Below, piece by piece: positions 4,503-5,949 of a stretch of 5,949 nt of DNA. The notes under the pieces were generated by a model, which worked only from the letters and a program-made list of their open reading frames with translations, ran no database searches and was not told the origin of the DNA. The number at the start of each line of letters is the position of its first letter. The first letter of the stretch is position 1. The DNA lies in contig CALZCW010000048.1 of NCBI GenBank assembly GCA_945635805.1, positions 1-5,949 on the forward strand, written 5' to 3'. The stretch comes from an uncultured Clostridia bacterium. Lineage in GTDB: Bacteria; Bacillota; Clostridia; Oscillospirales; Oscillospiraceae. The position numbers and the translations under genes are program-made.

Positions 4503-5729
4503 ATGAAGCAGACACTTTGGACGAAAAATTTTACGCTGGTGACAGTGGCGACGGCGTTGGGGGCTGTGGGCGGCATCGCCGGCGGCTTTGCCCTGTCCTT
4601 TCTGGTCTTTGACGAGACGGGCAGCACGTTGGCGGCGGCCCTCATCATTGCCATCCAGCTTGTGCCGCGCTTTGTGCTGCCGCTGTTTTTCGCGCCCCGC
4701 ATGGACCGCCTGCCGCGTAAGCCCTTTTTGGTGGCGGGCGATCTGGCCAACGGCGTGATCTACGCGCTGATGGGCGTCTATCTGCTGTTTTTTCAGTTCT
4801 CCTACGCGGGCTATCTGGCGGTGTCGCTGGTTTTGGCCTGTCTCGGCTCCTTTGATGAGCTGGCCTACAACAGTATTTATCCCAAGCTGATCCCGGAGGG
4901 CATGGAGCAGAAGGGCTATGCCGTGTCCGCTACCCTCTATCCCGTTTTGAAGGTAGTGATGATGCCGCTGTCGGCGGTGCTGTTTGAGTGGCTCGGCGTG
5001 GCGCGGCTGCTGATGCTCCAGGGCGGCCTTTCCGTGGCGGCGGCAGTGGTGGAGAGCCGTATCCGCCTCCACGAGGAGCGGCGCATGGAGGAAAAGCACT
5101 ACGGCTTCCGGCTCTGGTGGCAGGACATCCGGGAGGCGGCGGACTATATGAAGCAGGAGGGCGGCCTGCGGAACCTCTTTGCCTACATGGCCATAACCAA
5201 CGGTGTGGCGGAGGGCTATTCGCCGCTGCTGGTGGCCTTTTTCCGCACTATGCCCGGCCTGACCGCCACCATGTATTCGTTCTTTTCCGTGGCGGAGTTT
5301 TTGGGGCGCACCATCGGCGGCATGGTTCAGTACCGGGTGAAGATCCCGCCGAAAAAGAAATTCTCCTTTGCCTTTTTGGTCTACCAGATCTATGAATCCA
5401 TGGATATGTGCCTTTTGTGGCTGCCCTATCCGCTGATGCTGGCCAACCGCGCGGTCTGCGGCTTTTTGGGCATCAACAGCGCCACCATGCGGCAGGCGGC
5501 GGTGCAGCGTTACATCCCGGACCACCTCCGGGCAAGGGTCAACGCCTTTGAGACCATGGCCTACACGGCGGCAGGCTGCGTCCTGAGCCTGCTGGTGGGC
5601 GCCTTGGGCGAGGTGATGGACTACCGCCTCTGCCTGACGGTCTGCGGCGCTGTCACCATGGCCGTCTGCTGGCTCACCGTCTGGCGCAGACGGAAGGACG
5701 TCAGGAAGCTCTATGATACTGATTCCTGA
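4503..5729 (+). CDS. Major facilitator superfamily (MFS) transporter
   Basis: The 408-residue membrane protein has about twelve hydrophobic segments: near 10-35, 42-64, 75-98, 102-118, 140-162, 165-184, 222-247, 255-276, 288-307, 309-327, 350-369 and 374-394. They form two six-helix halves joined by a charged loop (about 185-220, RIRLHEERRMEEKHYG). An MFS motif-A-like loop, PRMDRLPRK (65-73), follows the second helix, as in secondary transporters of this superfamily. The C-terminal end is basic (WRRRKDVRK, 394-402). It probably exports or imports a small molecule by ion coupling. Drug-efflux-type families are the nearest in look, but the substrate is unknown. The ATG at 4503 is chosen because GAGG (4491-4494) lies 8 nt upstream. 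A GTG at 4494 is in frame but overlaps that ribosome binding site. The last codons and the stop lie in the left arm of a long palindrome. Confidence 0.85.
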   Translation: MKQTLWTKNFTLVTVATALGAVGGIAGGFALSFLVFDETGSTLAAALIIAIQLVPRFVLPLFFAPRMDRLPRKPFLVAGDLANGVIYALMGVYLLFFQFSYAGYLAVSLVLACLGSFDELAYNSIYPKLIPEGMEQKGYAVSATLYPVLKVVMMPLSAVLFEWLGVARLLMLQGGLSVAAAVVESRIRLHEERRMEEKHYGFRLWWQDIREAADYMKQEGGLRNLFAYMAITNGVAEGYSPLLVAFFRTMPGLTATMYSFFSVAEFLGRTIGGMVQYRVKIPPKKKFSFAFLVYQIYESMDMCLLWLPYPLMLANRAVCGFLGINSATMRQAAVQRYIPDHLRARVNAFETMAYTAAGCVLSLLVGALGEVMDYRLCLTVCGAVTMAVCWLTVWRRRKDVRKLYDTDS

Positions 5730-5760
5730 TTAAATAATTTAATCAGGAATCAGTATTATA
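5712..5760. terminator. Long perfect inverted repeat between converging MFS and ychF genes
   Basis: Two exactly complementary 20-nt arms (5716-5735 and 5737-5756) flank a single A at 5736. They begin with ATACTGATTCCTG and end with CAGGAATCAGTAT. Allowing one G-T pair, it extends to 5712-5760. The MFS stop (5727-5729) lies within the left arm, and the ychF stop (complement of 5756-5758) lies at the right edge. It is AT-rich and has no strong T-run on either side. It probably serves as a bidirectional transcript end or an RNA-stabilising hairpin for both messages. Confidence 0.75.
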
Positions 5761-5949
5761 CGTTGAACAGGAAGTTGACAATATCGCCGTCTTTCATGAC
5801 GTAATCCTTGCCCTCGCTGCGAACCAGACCCTTTGCCTTGGCGGCAGCCATGGTGCCGCAGGCCTTCATGTCCTCAAAGGAGATGACTTCGGCGCGGATG
5901 AAGCCCCGCTCAAAGTCCGTGTGGATCTTGCCGGCAGCCTGAGGTGCCT
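5756..5949 (-). CDS. ychF: YchF family ATPase, C-terminal 63 residues (5' end outside window)
   Basis: YchF (Ola1 family) is a conserved Obg-related P-loop NTPase that prefers ATP. It binds ribosomes and is linked to stress and redox responses. Only the C-terminal TGS-like domain is visible. The visible residues start [20 protein letters not shown], pass through EVISFEDM and [13 protein letters not shown], and end NFLFNV before TAA. These match the hallmark YchF tail (AAG-IH-DFE-GFIRAEV...DGD...F-FNV). The nucleotide-binding domain, including the P-loop, lies beyond position 5949. The gene converges on the MFS gene and shares the palindromic transcript end. Confidence 0.93.
   Translation of the reverse strand, partial: APQAAGKIHTDFERGFIRAEVISFEDMKACGTMAAAKAKGLVRSEGKDYVMKDGDIVNFLFNV

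Noticed and set aside
3412..4515. A 367-codon open frame on the minus strand opposite the HTH-TPR gene
   Set aside because: It has no recognisable domain, no good ribosome binding site, and a composition typical of the antisense of a GC-rich gene. The plus-strand frame has a perfect ribosome binding site, promoter and clear HTH.
4467..5525. A 352-codon open frame on the minus strand opposite the MFS gene
   Set aside because: It is very rich in His, Gln and Arg, without hydrophobic core or motif. That is the expected mirror of a membrane-protein gene with GC-biased third positions.
1..5949. CRISPR array, insertion sequence, prophage or tRNA gene
   Set aside because: No regularly spaced repeats, transposase, phage motif or tRNA cloverleaf (GGTTCGAATCC-type T-arm with acceptor pairing) was seen in the window.

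Overview
The window is GC-rich chromosomal DNA from a low-complexity-free, ordinary-looking region of a spore-forming Firmicute. A SpoIIE-type phosphatase gene, strong AGGAGG-type ribosome binding sites, consensus sigma-A promoters and a consensus Spo0A box all point to Clostridia. The GC-rich codon use, with short AT-rich intergenic islands, suggests an Oscillospiraceae/Ruminococcaceae-like gut lineage. That lineage assignment is inference from style, not from a database match.

Layout. Positions 1-225 hold no protein gene. They contain an imperfect palindrome (28-101), a near-perfect sigma-A promoter (112-139) and a structured leader. A solitary 5S rRNA follows (226-342), with a strong hairpin terminator (346-378). 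A CYTH/triphosphate-tunnel enzyme gene lies on the minus strand (1006 down to 401) and converges on that terminator. A 169-bp divergent promoter region (1007-1175) separates it from a plus-strand spoIIE-like gene (1176-3116). A 142-bp intergenic region then carries a perfect Spo0A box, overlapping palindromes and an extended -10 promoter. It leads into a gene for an XRE-type helix-turn-helix protein with a TPR-like C-terminal part (3259-4407). A 36-bp perfect palindrome acts as terminator, and an extended -10 promoter serves an MFS transporter gene (4503-5729). The window closes with the 3' end of ychF on the minus strand (5756-5949, partial). It converges on the MFS gene across a 41-bp perfect inverted repeat that contains the MFS stop codon.

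How the parts may work together. SpoIIE is the membrane phosphatase that activates sigma-F in the forespore. The neighbouring regulator has the build of peptide-responsive RRNPP-type receptors (HTH plus TPR). A consensus Spo0A box sits between the two genes, and both promoters share the unusual string TGATA(A/T)AATCGGG. A link between this regulator and sporulation entry is therefore the most interesting hypothesis here, but it remains inference. The 5S gene, the CYTH enzyme, the MFS transporter and ychF have no evident functional tie to it.
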